Virus record (IMG/VR): IMGVR_UViG_3300048597_000631
Coordinates: 1 to 56,900 of that record
DNA from: a virus
Strand: one strand, 5' to 3'
Length of the DNA stretch: 56,900 nt
The notes beneath the pieces were generated by a model, which was not told where the DNA came from, searched no databases, and saw nothing but the letters and a program-made list of their open reading frames with translations. Below, in pieces: positions 9,346-17,937 of this stretch; position 1 is the stretch's first letter; the number at the start of each line of letters is the position of its first letter. Position numbers and translations under genes: made by a program.

Positions 9346-11538
9346 TCAGGGCCTCCGGTAGTTGCGGCGCTGGTTCTTCGTCGTCGGCTGCGTGCCGTTG
9401 CGCACGGTTGCCTGAGCCACCGCCTGCCCGTCGACGTTAACGTTCAACGTCTGCGTCTGGTTTTGCCCCTGCCCCGCTCCCTGCCCTGGGTCTTGTCCAT
9501 CCAGTGGCGTGTCCAGGTTGCCCGGCGAGGGAATGACCGGCTGCGATCCGGTGCGCGGCGCAAAGTTGTAGAAATCGCCGGCGAGCTGGTCGAGGCCGAT
9601 GACCACCGCCCTGATCGTGACGGTCTTCTCAGTGGGCAGGCCTTTCACCCGATCATGCAGGTCATCCACCTGCGGCAGGCCGGTGACGGTTGCGTCGATC
9701 TTGACCTCGGCTTTGCCAGGCAGGTTGTCCACCCCCTGCGACATTTGCAGCACCTTTGCCGTGCCCTCGGTGGCCGCGGCGGTAAACTCATTGAGATCGT
9801 TGATATACGGCTGAGCTGCCGGGCCGGCGGCCTGCAGAGCGCGGGTGTAGTCGATCTGCCCGTTGCGTAAGGCCAGTACCAAGCCGAGCGCATCGGCCAT
9901 GCTGATGGAGCCGGCGTCGAAGCCCTTCATCACACCCTGCACGGCAATCTTCATCTGCTCTTGCGCCAGCGTAGTCTGGCCCGTGGCAAGCGCGTACGCC
10001 GATTGCAGTTTTTGCATTCGGTTCATCGGCTCCAGCGACTGCCCCATCAAGCCTTGCATCTGCTGCGTGCGCTGGGCAAGCTCTTCCTGTGCAGCAGCGA
10101 GCGCGTCGATGCCGGCGGCGGCGCCGCGTGATGCACCGCCGTGCGCGGTGAGCGCGGCAATCTGGTCATCCAGCTTCTTGTTGGCCTCGTCAATGACGGC
10201 GTTGTTGCTGCGCTCACTTTGAATCATCGCGCGCTTCTGCTCGATGTCATGCTCGCCCTGGAGCAGCGCCTGCTGCTTTTGGTAATAAGCGCGCGCCTGG
10301 GCTTGATAGCTGGAGTCGAGCACGCCTTGCGTTTGCCGCGCGATGATGAAGCCGGCATTCTGCTGCTCGTTGTAGCGCATCTGCGTGTAGGAGATCATGG
10401 CCTGTGATCGCGCCAGATCAGCCATGCGCGCGTTGAACATGTCAACGCTCACCACCATCGTCTGCGCAGCGCCGGCCATCATGGATGCGCCGGCGGCAGC
10501 TTTTGAGCCTGCCGAAATTGCAGCGTTGCCGGCGGCATCAAATTGGTTGGCCAGTCCGCTGAGCGCCGGCGAAAGAGAGAACACGCTCGCCAGCACCAGC
10601 GAGATCGAGCCGTCGAACCGCCGAAAGGCATCCTCTGTGATCGCTCCCTTGCTGGCAAACTCGCCGAGCACCTGGTTGAACGCCTGCCACGCTGCGCCGA
10701 GACGGTCGCCGCCGTCGGTGGCGCGGTTGCTGTTCTCATAAAGCTGCGCCAGGAGTGGAAGGGCTGCGTTGCCAATCACGACGTTGAAGCGATTCTGCGC
10801 GTCCTCCATGCGCTGCTGCGCGTCCTCAAATCGCTTGGCCGCGGCCAGCACGTTCTCATCAATCATTTTGCCGGCGCGAGTTGCAGCTTCTCCAAACTGC
10901 TGCATGCCGGCGCTGCCCTGCGCGAGGATGGGCAGAAGCCTTGCGCCGGCCTCGCCAAACATCTTCATGGCCATCGTGCTGCGATCAATGCCTGGCGGCA
11001 TGCGCTGCAATTGATCCGCGGCATTCATAAATTCCTGCTGGATGTTGGCCGATGATCCTTTCGTCGCCACGAGGTAACGCGCAAACGCGCTCATGCTGCT
11101 GTTGAGCGTTTCCTGGGAAATCTTGTAACGATCCGTGGCGTACGAAAGCGCGCTGACCTGCTGGAGCGACAAGCCGGTCGATTGTGCCAGTCGGTCCATC
11201 GACATCGCGAATTGCGTCGTTTTCTGCGCGGCCTGCACGACCGCCTCTCCCACGCGCTGCGGCATCGCGATGAGTTCCGTCGTCAGACCAGCGACAATGC
11301 CGCCGGTGAAGCCTGCGACGATGTCCCCTGGCAGTGACTTCAACTGGCCGATCGTGCCATCGAGCGCGCTCTGCAACTTCGTGCCGATGGCGTTCATTGC
11401 GCCCTGAGCTCGCGCGCCTACACGATTGAGACCCGTTTCCATTTGCCGCATCGACTGGTCAAAGTCGCCGGCGCTGCGCTTGGCGCTCGACACGTCAATG
11501 TCAACGCGCCCAAATGCGGAACCCAAATTGATCGGCAT
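9346..11538 (-). CDS. Tail length tape measure protein
   Basis: 730 aa, alpha-helical. It has the hallmarks of a tape measure: a start resembling other phage tape measures, a hydrophobic central helix near residues 60-90 (GDIVAGFTGGIVAGL), long Ala/Gln-rich helical stretches, and a Pro/Gly/Gln-rich tail. It follows the frameshifted chaperone pair, the standard gene order. It would set tail length and be ejected with the DNA. By the usual rough scaling of about 1.5 angstrom per residue, a tail near 110 nm is implied. No strong Shine-Dalgarno precedes ATG 11538; a palindromic hairpin sits just upstream. Confidence 0.92.
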   Translation of the reverse strand: MPINLGSAFGRVDIDVSSAKRSAGDFDQSMRQMETGLNRVGARAQGAMNAIGTKLQSALDGTIGQLKSLPGDIVAGFTGGIVAGLTTELIAMPQRVGEAVVQAAQKTTQFAMSMDRLAQSTGLSLQQVSALSYATDRYKISQETLNSSMSAFARYLVATKGSSANIQQEFMNAADQLQRMPPGIDRSTMAMKMFGEAGARLLPILAQGSAGMQQFGEAATRAGKMIDENVLAAAKRFEDAQQRMEDAQNRFNVVIGNAALPLLAQLYENSNRATDGGDRLGAAWQAFNQVLGEFASKGAITEDAFRRFDGSISLVLASVFSLSPALSGLANQFDAAGNAAISAGSKAAAGASMMAGAAQTMVVSVDMFNARMADLARSQAMISYTQMRYNEQQNAGFIIARQTQGVLDSSYQAQARAYYQKQQALLQGEHDIEQKRAMIQSERSNNAVIDEANKKLDDQIAALTAHGGASRGAAAGIDALAAAQEELAQRTQQMQGLMGQSLEPMNRMQKLQSAYALATGQTTLAQEQMKIAVQGVMKGFDAGSISMADALGLVLALRNGQIDYTRALQAAGPAAQPYINDLNEFTAAATEGTAKVLQMSQGVDNLPGKAEVKIDATVTGLPQVDDLHDRVKGLPTEKTVTIRAVVIGLDQLAGDFYNFAPRTGSQPVIPSPGNLDTPLDGQDPGQGAGQGQNQTQTLNVNVDGQAVAQATVRNGTQPTTKNQRRNYRRP

Positions 11539-11567
11539 GGTCTTAAAGCAAAATCACGAAAAAGCAA

Positions 11568-11599
11568 AGCGGCGGCATTTCCACGGAAATGCCGCCGCT
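11568..11599 (-). repeat. Palindromic hairpin element, copy A
   Basis: 15-bp arms (11568-11582 and 11585-11599) form a near-perfect palindrome built on GCGGCGGCATTTCC. On the leftward strand it is followed by TTTGCTTTTT, as in a terminator, and sits about 30 bases before the tape-measure start. The same element recurs at 21160, 31070 and, altered, at 30550 and 33615. Confidence 0.85.
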
Positions 11600-11675
11600 G
11601 GTCTGCTGGCTGACGTTTGTTGTTCCCTCGATTATATCGCCGCGCCGGCGACGCAATGTGGGTCAGCACATTGCA

Positions 11676-11933
11676 TCACCAAATTCCGTCAGCGGGAATC
11701 TTGACGCGCTTGATGGGCCCGCGCGCCAGCGTGCGAACATCGCCCATGGGCCGGCCCCTGTCTTTGCCTTTGCCGCTATGCCTGTCCTGGTCATCCAGAT
11801 CGTGCGCAATCGTCAGCACCGACAGGTCGAACTGATACGCCGCGGCGCGGTTGCGTATGCCGACCATCGCGCTGGGGCGCTGGCCATACGAAGAGGCGAG
11901 CACATGAAGCGCGCGCACCTCTACTCGGTTTCT
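11676..11933 (-). CDS. Tail assembly chaperone, frameshift extension (GT-like T part)
   Basis: This 85-codon region lies in the -1 frame relative to the chaperone upstream. It can be entered through the slippery TTTTTTA at 11939-11933, giving a 242-aa fusion (157 residues of the first frame plus 85). A GTG at 11918 could in principle start it alone, but there is no convincing ribosome-binding site. In lambda the analogous GT product binds the tape measure and recruits tail-tube subunits. It is followed by the hairpin and tape-measure gene, exactly the expected order. Confidence 0.8.
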   Translation of the reverse strand, partial: RNRVEVRALHVLASSYGQRPSAMVGIRNRAAAYQFDLSVLTIAHDLDDQDRHSGKGKDRGRPMGDVRTLARGPIKRVKIPADGIW

Positions 11934-12403
11934 AAAAAAGCGAGCATTTGGTGCGGCAACAGTCCACCGCGGACGGATGTGATTTCGGTATAGATCTGAA
12001 TCAGATCGTCGATGCTGAGCTCGGTGATGGAGACGGCGCTGTCGTCATCGTCGCGCACGTCGCCCTCCACGATACGCGGCTCAATCACGCCAATGCGCAC
12101 CGCAGCACGGATGACATCAAGGTGCTTGCGCACCGCGTCAATCACCGGCACGTCCGAAGCCACCAGCTTTTCAGCGTCGGCCTGCAAAGGCTTCGGCATC
12201 TCGCCGCTGATGACCATCTCGACGAGCGACAGCCGGCGCACGCGCACCGCCAGGCCCGACTGCGTCGTTCGCCACGCGCCGGCGTGCCGGCGCTTGCGCC
12301 ATTTCGCGGCGTTTGCCGCCGGTGGTTGCACTGGCGATTGCGCCGGCGCGGTGGCCGCGCTGTTTGCGGCCACCGCGGGTTGTTCGTTGTGTTGCTCGCT
12401 CAT
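11921..12403 (-). CDS. Tail assembly chaperone (G-like)
   Basis: 160 aa. The N-terminus is Ala/Pro/Gln-rich and disordered; the rest is helical and acidic. Position between tail-tube protein and tape measure, plus the slippery heptamer four codons before the stop, identify it as the G-type chaperone that coats the tape measure during tail assembly and is absent from the mature virion. Upstream ribosome-binding site is weak, so it may be coupled to the tail-tube gene 11 bases before it. Confidence 0.85.
   Translation of the reverse strand: MSEQHNEQPAVAANSAATAPAQSPVQPPAANAAKWRKRRHAGAWRTTQSGLAVRVRRLSLVEMVISGEMPKPLQADAEKLVASDVPVIDAVRKHLDVIRAAVRIGVIEPRIVEGDVRDDDDSAVSITELSIDDLIQIYTEITSVRGGLLPHQMLAFLETE
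11933..11939 (-). other. Programmed -1 frameshift slippery heptamer TTTTTTA
   Basis: On the coding strand the chaperone reads GCT TTT TTA GAA ACC GAG TAG, so the heptamer T TTT TTA is in exactly the X-XXY-YYZ phase needed for a -1 slip. The zero frame stops four codons later. Slipping opens an 85-codon extension. About 11 bases downstream, GAGGTG and CGCCTC could pair as a weak stimulatory stem. Confidence 0.8.
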
Positions 12404-12414
12404 GTAAAGTCAGA

Positions 12415-12936
12415 CTAAGTCGCCGGCAGCGCAGCCGTCGTCTCGTTCTCCACGACTTGAAGATAACCACTGCCGTCACCCAGGTCCAGCGAGATGCCCT
12501 TGCACTTGGTCACCACAAATTCGCCGTCCTTGAAGCTGCCTTCAAGCCCGTCCGCGTCGAGTTTGCAGTTCACCATCTTCACGTGCGTGTCATCGCCGCT
12601 TGGCCCCATCGCCTTGCCGTAAATTTTGAAATACGGCATCACATCGCCTGCCTTGAACGTGCCGGTGGTGACGCGGTTGGGCGTCGTGCCGGTCGTCGTC
12701 ATGGTGCGCCCCGTCATCACAGCATAGCCGTCCAGCGGGATGCCGCCGGCGCTCAACTCCCACTCGACGCTGTCGCCGAACGCGACCGACGCCTTGATCG
12801 AGTCGTTGCCGCGCAGCCGCCCGCCCACCATGTTCTCCTTGAATTTCAGTTCAATCGCGGCGTCCAGCGACACCACCGTCGCGCCCTTGACCAGCTTGAT
12901 TTCGCGCAGGCCGAAGGGCTTGTCTCCATATGGCAT
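12415..12936 (-). CDS. Major tail tube protein
   Basis: 173 aa, beta-rich, with a Met-Pro-Tyr-Gly start and a central Gly/Thr-rich hairpin, the size and composition of siphovirus tail-tube subunits. ATG at 12936 has GGAGG about 7 bases upstream, one of the best ribosome-binding sites of the operon, fitting a highly made protein. It directly precedes the chaperone pair. Hexameric rings of this protein would form the tail tube. Confidence 0.8.
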   Translation of the reverse strand: MPYGDKPFGLREIKLVKGATVVSLDAAIELKFKENMVGGRLRGNDSIKASVAFGDSVEWELSAGGIPLDGYAVMTGRTMTTTGTTPNRVTTGTFKAGDVMPYFKIYGKAMGPSGDDTHVKMVNCKLDADGLEGSFKDGEFVVTKCKGISLDLGDGSGYLQVVENETTAALPAT

Positions 12937-13254
12937 TTAGGCCTCCCGGGCCATCTCGGCCCACTTCATCACGGTGTCATGCGGCGCGCCTGTTGAGCGC
13001 GAAACACGATCCACCCCTTCTTCATCCAACGCAGCCAGGTCGGCCACGGTGAACACCGAACAAAACAACGCCAGCGCGGACGCGTGGTCGCCGGCGATTT
13101 TTGCCAGCGGATCCTCAGCCGCGACGATAAACCGCTCGTCGGGCTGAGACAGCAGCTCGCCGGCCACACCGCTATCGACCTCGGCCACGCTGCCGTCCTG
13201 CCAGGTTGCGTCGAACGCAACACGCTGCCCCACCCCGTTCCACTGAATCAACAT
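12937..13254 (-). CDS. Hypothetical tail-region protein
   Basis: 105 aa, acidic. The second half looks like a small helical domain, perhaps HTH-like, ending in MKWAEMAREA. AGGAGG lies 11 bases ahead of ATG 13254. It sits between a tail-completion-like gene and the tail tube gene with one-base spacing to the latter. I do not recognise the family; its position suggests a role in tail or neck assembly. Confidence 0.65.
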   Translation of the reverse strand: MLIQWNGVGQRVAFDATWQDGSVAEVDSGVAGELLSQPDERFIVAAEDPLAKIAGDHASALALFCSVFTVADLAALDEEGVDRVSRSTGAPHDTVMKWAEMAREA

Positions 13255-13272
13255 TTATTTGCCAGCCTCCTG

Positions 13273-13683
13273 TTATCCCCTTAATCGCATCACCTGATAC
13301 CGGCTGAGCGACATCGATGCCGCCAGCGTATCGTCGCTCTGGTCGAGCACATCGTCGGCGTGCATCACCTCCCATGCCTGTGTGCCGGGAAGAATCGCCC
13401 TGTTCAGCAGCGCGTAGCACCGCTCGCGCGCAGCGTCGATCTTGTCGTAGCCGGCTCGCTGATAGAAATACAGGACGAAGATCAACCCGCCAGCGGTTGC
13501 ATATACCTCCTGCTGCGCCTCGTTCTCGAAGCGCAGGAGCGCGCAGGGCAGCAGCTCGCGGTTGGCGTCATACGCCGCCGGCGTGGTGGCGCGGCTGATC
13601 AACGTCGCCGTATGAACGCCGCCTGCAAGCAACGCCATCAGTGCGCCGTCCGAAGCGAGCCGGCTCAGGATGGCATTCCTCAT
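13273..13683 (-). CDS. Tail completion / tail terminator-like protein
   Basis: 136 aa starting at ATG 13683, which overlaps the MuF stop as ATGA; a longer frame to 13914 lies inside the MuF gene and looks like a shadow. The protein has the alpha/beta pattern of small tail-terminator proteins (N-terminal helix, two beta strands with FVLYFYQRAGYDK-like sequence, then helix). Slot before the tail tube gene supports this. The family assignment is moderate. Confidence 0.65.
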   Translation of the reverse strand: MRNAILSRLASDGALMALLAGGVHTATLISRATTPAAYDANRELLPCALLRFENEAQQEVYATAGGLIFVLYFYQRAGYDKIDAARERCYALLNRAILPGTQAWEVMHADDVLDQSDDTLAASMSLSRYQVMRLRG

Positions 13684-14936
13684 GACGCCACCTCCATAGG
13701 CACGGACTCCATGCGGCTGTCGTGCGCTGCGCGGTCGCCCATCAGCCAGGCCAGAAGCGTTTGCAGGATCGCGCTCGCCACAATGCCTCCCATGATGCCG
13801 GTGGCCACACCGGCGCCGGATGCGACATCTTGCGAGATCGTGCGCGTGCGCAGGTTCATCGCCGGCGACAGTTGCGCGCCAAACGTTTGCGCGTAGCCAT
13901 CCATCTCCGGCCAAGACCGCTCACCGCGCATCCAGCCGCGCAACTGGCCGACGAAATCGTCCGCCGGCATCTCGACTGCGACGAGATAACACAGGCAGTT
14001 GGGATGGATCGGCAGCGACAGCATGCCGACCGGATAGATGCCCTTTCCGTCTCGCCCCCTGGCGATGATCTCATCGCACACATCCTCTTCGGGATGCGCC
14101 GGCGAGAGCCGCATCTGCTCCTCGGCCACCCACGGCATTTGCTTCATGAGTGTCTGCGTTGCCAGGTTGTGGATGCGTTGAATCTCTGTGCGCGCCAGCC
14201 GCAGCGCGTTGTAGGCCACGCCCTGTGACGCGCATTCATCGCCTCGGATCAGGCCGCGCGGATCGCCGGCGGCAATGTCGCGTTTGGTCAGCCGGTAAAG
14301 CCGAGTCGATGTCCAGCGTGGGCAGTTTGCGTTCGCGCCGAGGTATTTCTCCAGTTCCTTCGCAATGTCCCAGGCACTCTTGCCCCCCTGAGCGCCGGCG
14401 AACAGCACGGCCTGGATGCCGGCGCGGCTTTGCTGATCGAGCCTCCACAACCGTCCGCTCAGCGTCAACCCATCGGCGTAGACCGCGCGATTCGCAGCCT
14501 TCATGATGGCGTCCAATTGCGGCTTGAACAGGTAATCATCTGGCGCGGCGGCTTCATCCAGCCGTCGCACGCGGATCACCCGCCGGTGCTCGCCTGCGCC
14601 TTGCATGGCCTCCTGCACGGCGCGCCGGCCCAGCGTGCCGATGTAGTGCGCGTGCAACTCTGCCAGCGTGCCAAACGGCATGGACGCGGCTTCACGCTGC
14701 GCCGCCGTGATCAGCGCACGGACCGCATCGAATGACTCTTTCCAGATGCGCTCGAGCGCAACGCGCGCGCCCATCAAGCCCGCCGGCGTCAGCCTGCCGT
14801 CCTGCTGGTGCACGGCCGTGACGGCCTCGCGCATCGCACTGGCGGCGGCGGCGAGCGTCTCGTGAACGCGCATTTGCACATATAGCTGCAATCGCATCAC
14901 CGCCTGGTATTGGCGCTGCCATTCACGCGCGCTCAT
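13680..14936 (-). CDS. Minor head protein, Mu gpF (MuF)-like
   Basis: 418 aa. The N-terminal half is helical, as in phage minor head proteins that contact the portal. Around residues 240-320 is the MuF signature: ARTEIQRIHNLATQ, then LSPAHPEEDVCDE and LPIHPNCLCYL, the conserved pattern with its Cys/His/Asn core. The C-terminus has a hydrophobic Gly/Ala stretch (about 375-395) that may cross a membrane or be ejected. It overlaps the portal gene by ATGA with GGAGGGG ahead. It likely joins capsid assembly and DNA ejection. Confidence 0.85.
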   Translation of the reverse strand: MSAREWQRQYQAVMRLQLYVQMRVHETLAAAASAMREAVTAVHQQDGRLTPAGLMGARVALERIWKESFDAVRALITAAQREAASMPFGTLAELHAHYIGTLGRRAVQEAMQGAGEHRRVIRVRRLDEAAAPDDYLFKPQLDAIMKAANRAVYADGLTLSGRLWRLDQQSRAGIQAVLFAGAQGGKSAWDIAKELEKYLGANANCPRWTSTRLYRLTKRDIAAGDPRGLIRGDECASQGVAYNALRLARTEIQRIHNLATQTLMKQMPWVAEEQMRLSPAHPEEDVCDEIIARGRDGKGIYPVGMLSLPIHPNCLCYLVAVEMPADDFVGQLRGWMRGERSWPEMDGYAQTFGAQLSPAMNLRTRTISQDVASGAGVATGIMGGIVASAILQTLLAWLMGDRAAHDSRMESVPMEVAS

Positions 14937-16264
14937 GCATCCCCTCCATCATCGTCGTCGTCACTGGGCATGGCGCCGGCGGCCATGTCGGCTGCATTCG
15001 GCTCGCCCTGCGGCACGGCCGGCTGCAGGTCTTCGAAGCCGGGGATAAAGCGCGCAAGCGTCGCAAACACCACATCGTCACCCAGGCCGAGCGCGCGCAG
15101 GTTGAGCGCGGCATCCGTCGCTGCCTTGAGGTCGCCGGCGGTCAGCGTGCCTTTGTTTTTCCAGACCACGTCATAGTCGAGCGATTCCGGCAGGATCCCC
15201 TTCAAGAGCCACTGCAGGTGCAGCAACGGCTTGACGATTTCGTCTTCCAGCCATTGCGTGATCTGCTCCAGCTCACGGTCATATTGCTCTTTCTGCTCGT
15301 CGAGCACGTCACGGTTCAGATCCTGCCCGTAGCCCAGCAGGCCGAGCGCGATCGGCGACGCCAGCGAAAACGTGCGCACGTGGTGCATCACATCGTCGAA
15401 CTGGTGCAGGTTCGCATCGCCCTGCATGGCCGTGACGCCGCCCTCGGTGTTGGTGTAGAAATCCGCGACGCCGGCGGCGGGGTCTTCGAGCGCCTCACGG
15501 TTGCGCTCCTTGTAGGCCTCAATGGCGGTCTCGTCGGCGCCCTTGAGCACGTGCACGCGGCTCATGCCGGCACGCGCCCAGCGCCGCGTGGCCATGTTGT
15601 CCTCGCCGGTGTTCATGCGTTTATAGGACTTCGCGCCGACGCTGAACATCGGCTCGCCGTAGCGGCTGCCTTCGTCATGCTCCCATCGCGCATGGATGAT
15701 CTGCCACTGCGCAAACCACACTGCGTCGTCCGGCGGCTCCTGGCTGGCGTAGAACTCGTCGCTTTGCCAGAACGCGCGCGCGGGATCGGGAAACATGTCA
15801 CGCTCGTCGGTGTTGCGATGCATCTGAAGCGTCGGCATGCGCTTCACCAGCGCCACGTCGCCGGCGCGATCCACGCCGATCTGCAAAAATGTGTCGCCGT
15901 CTCGAAACGTGAGCCGCGCCCAGTCATCAAGGCGGCTGGGCAGCATGAGCCGCTTGATCAGGTCGGTGGCGATCTGCTCCGCCGTGGGGTTGTTCTTGAC
16001 CTTCACCGCCGGCCCGCCCTTGACCGCGTCGCGACCTGTGGCGCGCGTGGCCTTGCGCACGCGCGTGTCGGCGCGATACATGGCCCGGCTCTCTTTGATC
16101 TGGTTGAGGCGATCCTGCGAAGACGAGAACGCAACGACAGCGCGTCCGGTCGTGCTGCGCGGGCGCGGCATTTCGGCAAGCGTCGTCGCCGCCGGCGTGG
16201 GCTCAATGGCCGGGGCGCCACGCCGAAGGCGAAGGGTGCGCAGAACGTTGTCCAGGATACCCAT
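14933..16264 (-). CDS. Portal protein
   Basis: 443 aa. The pattern suits the phage portal family: basic N-terminus, alpha/beta wing (about 90-190 with W-rich IIHARWEHDEG), crown-proximal helix with QDLNRDVLDEQKEQYDREL, and an acidic Asp-rich C-terminal tail. The dodecamer would be the DNA entry and exit channel and the docking site for terminase. It is coupled to the MuF gene. Its place after the connector genes, rather than between terminase and protease, is unusual. Ribosome-binding site before ATG 16264 is weak. Confidence 0.85.
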   Translation of the reverse strand: MGILDNVLRTLRLRRGAPAIEPTPAATTLAEMPRPRSTTGRAVVAFSSSQDRLNQIKESRAMYRADTRVRKATRATGRDAVKGGPAVKVKNNPTAEQIATDLIKRLMLPSRLDDWARLTFRDGDTFLQIGVDRAGDVALVKRMPTLQMHRNTDERDMFPDPARAFWQSDEFYASQEPPDDAVWFAQWQIIHARWEHDEGSRYGEPMFSVGAKSYKRMNTGEDNMATRRWARAGMSRVHVLKGADETAIEAYKERNREALEDPAAGVADFYTNTEGGVTAMQGDANLHQFDDVMHHVRTFSLASPIALGLLGYGQDLNRDVLDEQKEQYDRELEQITQWLEDEIVKPLLHLQWLLKGILPESLDYDVVWKNKGTLTAGDLKAATDAALNLRALGLGDDVVFATLARFIPGFEDLQPAVPQGEPNAADMAAGAMPSDDDDDGGDA

Positions 16265-16289
16265 GTGAAATCAATACGGTCAGTGATGG

Positions 16290-16661
16290 TCAGTCTGCAA
16301 ATAATTGCTTGAGCATGCGCTCGATCTCCGGCAGCCACCGCTCAAGCGTCGGCATGATGACCGCGTATTTGCCGCCGTTGGCCAGCTCCAGCCACTTGCC
16401 GTAATCGACCGTGTGCCCGTGGCTGAGCCAGATCGTGACCACATCGCCGGCGGCCCGCTCGGCCACGCTGAACAGGCCGCTGCGCGCGTTGCCGGTGCGG
16501 TCCGTCCACGGCGCGCTGGAGCGCATGTCGCTCTGAATGCGCTCGGCCAGATACATGGCCAACGCATCGACGGCCTGCACGACGCGCTCGCCATATTGCG
16601 CAAACGCCTGCGCCAGAGCCGACGGCGGCGTCACCCACATGGCACCCGTTTGGATGGCCAT
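16290..16661 (-). CDS. Head-tail joining protein, HK97 gp10-like
   Basis: About 123 aa. It has a helical N-terminus followed by the DMRSSAPWTDRTGNARSGL motif, which is the conserved core of the HK97 gp10-like tail-component family, then YGKWLELANGGKY. The start is ATG 16661 sharing TGATG with the upstream stop; a GTG one codon earlier is an alternative. It would cap or connect the tail to the head. Confidence 0.85.
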   Translation of the reverse strand: MAIQTGAMWVTPPSALAQAFAQYGERVVQAVDALAMYLAERIQSDMRSSAPWTDRTGNARSGLFSVAERAAGDVVTIWLSHGHTVDYGKWLELANGGKYAVIMPTLERWLPEIERMLKQLFAD

Positions 16662-16981
16662 CACTCCACCGCCTGCGCGCTGACCATCGCAGCCGTGCGC
16701 CGGTCAGGGCGCACAAATGTCACCTGAAACAACGTGTCGTGCAGCGTGAATCGGTCGCCGATCTGCACATCCATGTCCGGATCGCCCAGTAACACAATCG
16801 TTGCAATGCGCTCGTCGATCTTCACGCCCTGCATGCGCCCGCCGGCACTCCCACCGGCGACGCGCACGTTTTGTGCCTGCAGGTCAGCGTCATTGCGACG
16901 CAGCACCACATCAAATGCGTTGTCCGCACGGATCGCGCTCAAATCAGCGCGCATGGAATCCAGATCGGATTGGGTCAACAT
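16661..16981 (-). CDS. Head-closure / connector-like protein
   Basis: 106 aa. Helical N-terminus, then a small beta domain (IGDRFTLHDTLFQVTFVRPDRRT), like the SH3-type head-closure proteins that seal the connector after packaging. It sits between a connector-region gene and the gp10-like gene, where such proteins normally are. Overlaps the next gene by one or a few bases. Confidence 0.65.
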   Translation of the reverse strand: MLTQSDLDSMRADLSAIRADNAFDVVLRRNDADLQAQNVRVAGGSAGGRMQGVKIDERIATIVLLGDPDMDVQIGDRFTLHDTLFQVTFVRPDRRTAAMVSAQAVE

Positions 16982-16984
16982 GGT

Positions 16985-17293
16985 TCAGCAACTCTTGAGT
17001 TCACCGGCAGTCATGAAGCCGTGCCAGCCAGGTTTGTATCCATCAATGGGCAGCCGGTGAATCGACGGCGTGATCGACGGCGCTTCGCAATTGCCATCCC
17101 ATTGCCAGCCATTGGCACTCAGCGGCAGCCGGCTCATCGTGCCATTTTTTGTGCCGTCCGGCGTGCGTATCCAGATGGCTGGTGTTTCTTCCGCCGGCGC
17201 AAAGGCCCAATCGCCCAGCGCGCCCACGTTCAGCAGATCTGCCACGCCCGGCAGGAGCCGGCCCTTGGCGTTGTCTATGCAGTAATCGCTCAC
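16985..17293 (-). CDS. Hypothetical protein, DUF6527-like pattern
   Basis: 102 aa. The middle and end contain WQWDGNCEAPSITPSI and GWHGFMTAGEL, matching the W-N-G / TPSI / CH-or-WH pattern I associate with DUF6527-type phage proteins. Two conserved Cys and a His might bind a metal. It overlaps the upstream gene by ATGA. The function in virions is unknown; it is squeezed into the connector block, so it may be an accessory insertion. Confidence 0.6.
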   Translation of the reverse strand: MSDYCIDNAKGRLLPGVADLLNVGALGDWAFAPAEETPAIWIRTPDGTKNGTMSRLPLSANGWQWDGNCEAPSITPSIHRLPIDGYKPGWHGFMTAGELKSC

Positions 17294-17937
17294 AGCAGTC
17301 TCCCTCGTGCCATCACGGTGCCGCGCAAAACTTCCACGCGCCGGAGATAGTCTGCCTCGGCGGCATTGGCTGCCTCGAACAATGACGCGCTCAGCCCTTT
17401 TTTGTCGACCGACTCGTCGCCAATGCGATAGCTCCAGGCGCCTTCCGCTGCCTTGCCGGCCTTCAGCCGCAGCAGGTTTGCGTTCGCCTTCAGCGCCACC
17501 GCGCCGGCGGCTTCCTCGCTCAAGTCTGGATAGGCGTTGTTCTGGTCCAGCGTGTAGCGCGCTGCATATTCCATCGTGCGCGCCCCGCCATAGGCCGGCG
17601 TGGGGATGAGGGTCAACTGCGCGGTGATCACGATGCGCTCACGGGCCGGCGACTCGCCCAGTGGGACGAGTCCGGCGCCCGTGACAGCCACGTTGCCAAA
17701 CTGCGCGAGGCCCACAGGCTGCAAACGGATGAAGCGCAGGAAGTCTGCCGGCAGCGCGTAAGACGGCACCCCCGGCTGGAGGGTCACCACAGCCGTGCGA
17801 TACAGCGGCAGCCGCGCACTGAAATCAGCAACAGCATCCGTGACAGCACGCTGATACTGCTCTGCGTCAGGCAGGCCGTTTTGCGCCGGCACGTCGCGTG
17901 TTGCCCTTGCGACCATTTCCGCCAGGCTGATTGTCAT
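17290..17937 (-). CDS. Head-tail adaptor (connector)-like protein
   Basis: 215 aa from ATG 17937, chosen because GGAGG sits six bases upstream; a longer frame to 18021 lies inside the neighbour. The protein has an N-terminal helix, then SYALPADFLRFIRLQPVG, a pattern seen in phage adaptor proteins that bind under the portal, and C-terminal helices. It overlaps the preceding gene by 71 bases. Adaptor function is inferred from pattern and place. Confidence 0.65.
   Translation of the reverse strand: MTISLAEMVARATRDVPAQNGLPDAEQYQRAVTDAVADFSARLPLYRTAVVTLQPGVPSYALPADFLRFIRLQPVGLAQFGNVAVTGAGLVPLGESPARERIVITAQLTLIPTPAYGGARTMEYAARYTLDQNNAYPDLSEEAAGAVALKANANLLRLKAGKAAEGAWSYRIGDESVDKKGLSASLFEAANAAEADYLRRVEVLRGTVMARGRLL

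Noticed and set aside
13684-13914. Upstream extension of the tail-completion-like gene
   Set aside because: The extra residues overlap the MuF gene and are Arg/His/Gly-rich shadow sequence; ATG 13683 gives a normal ATGA overlap.
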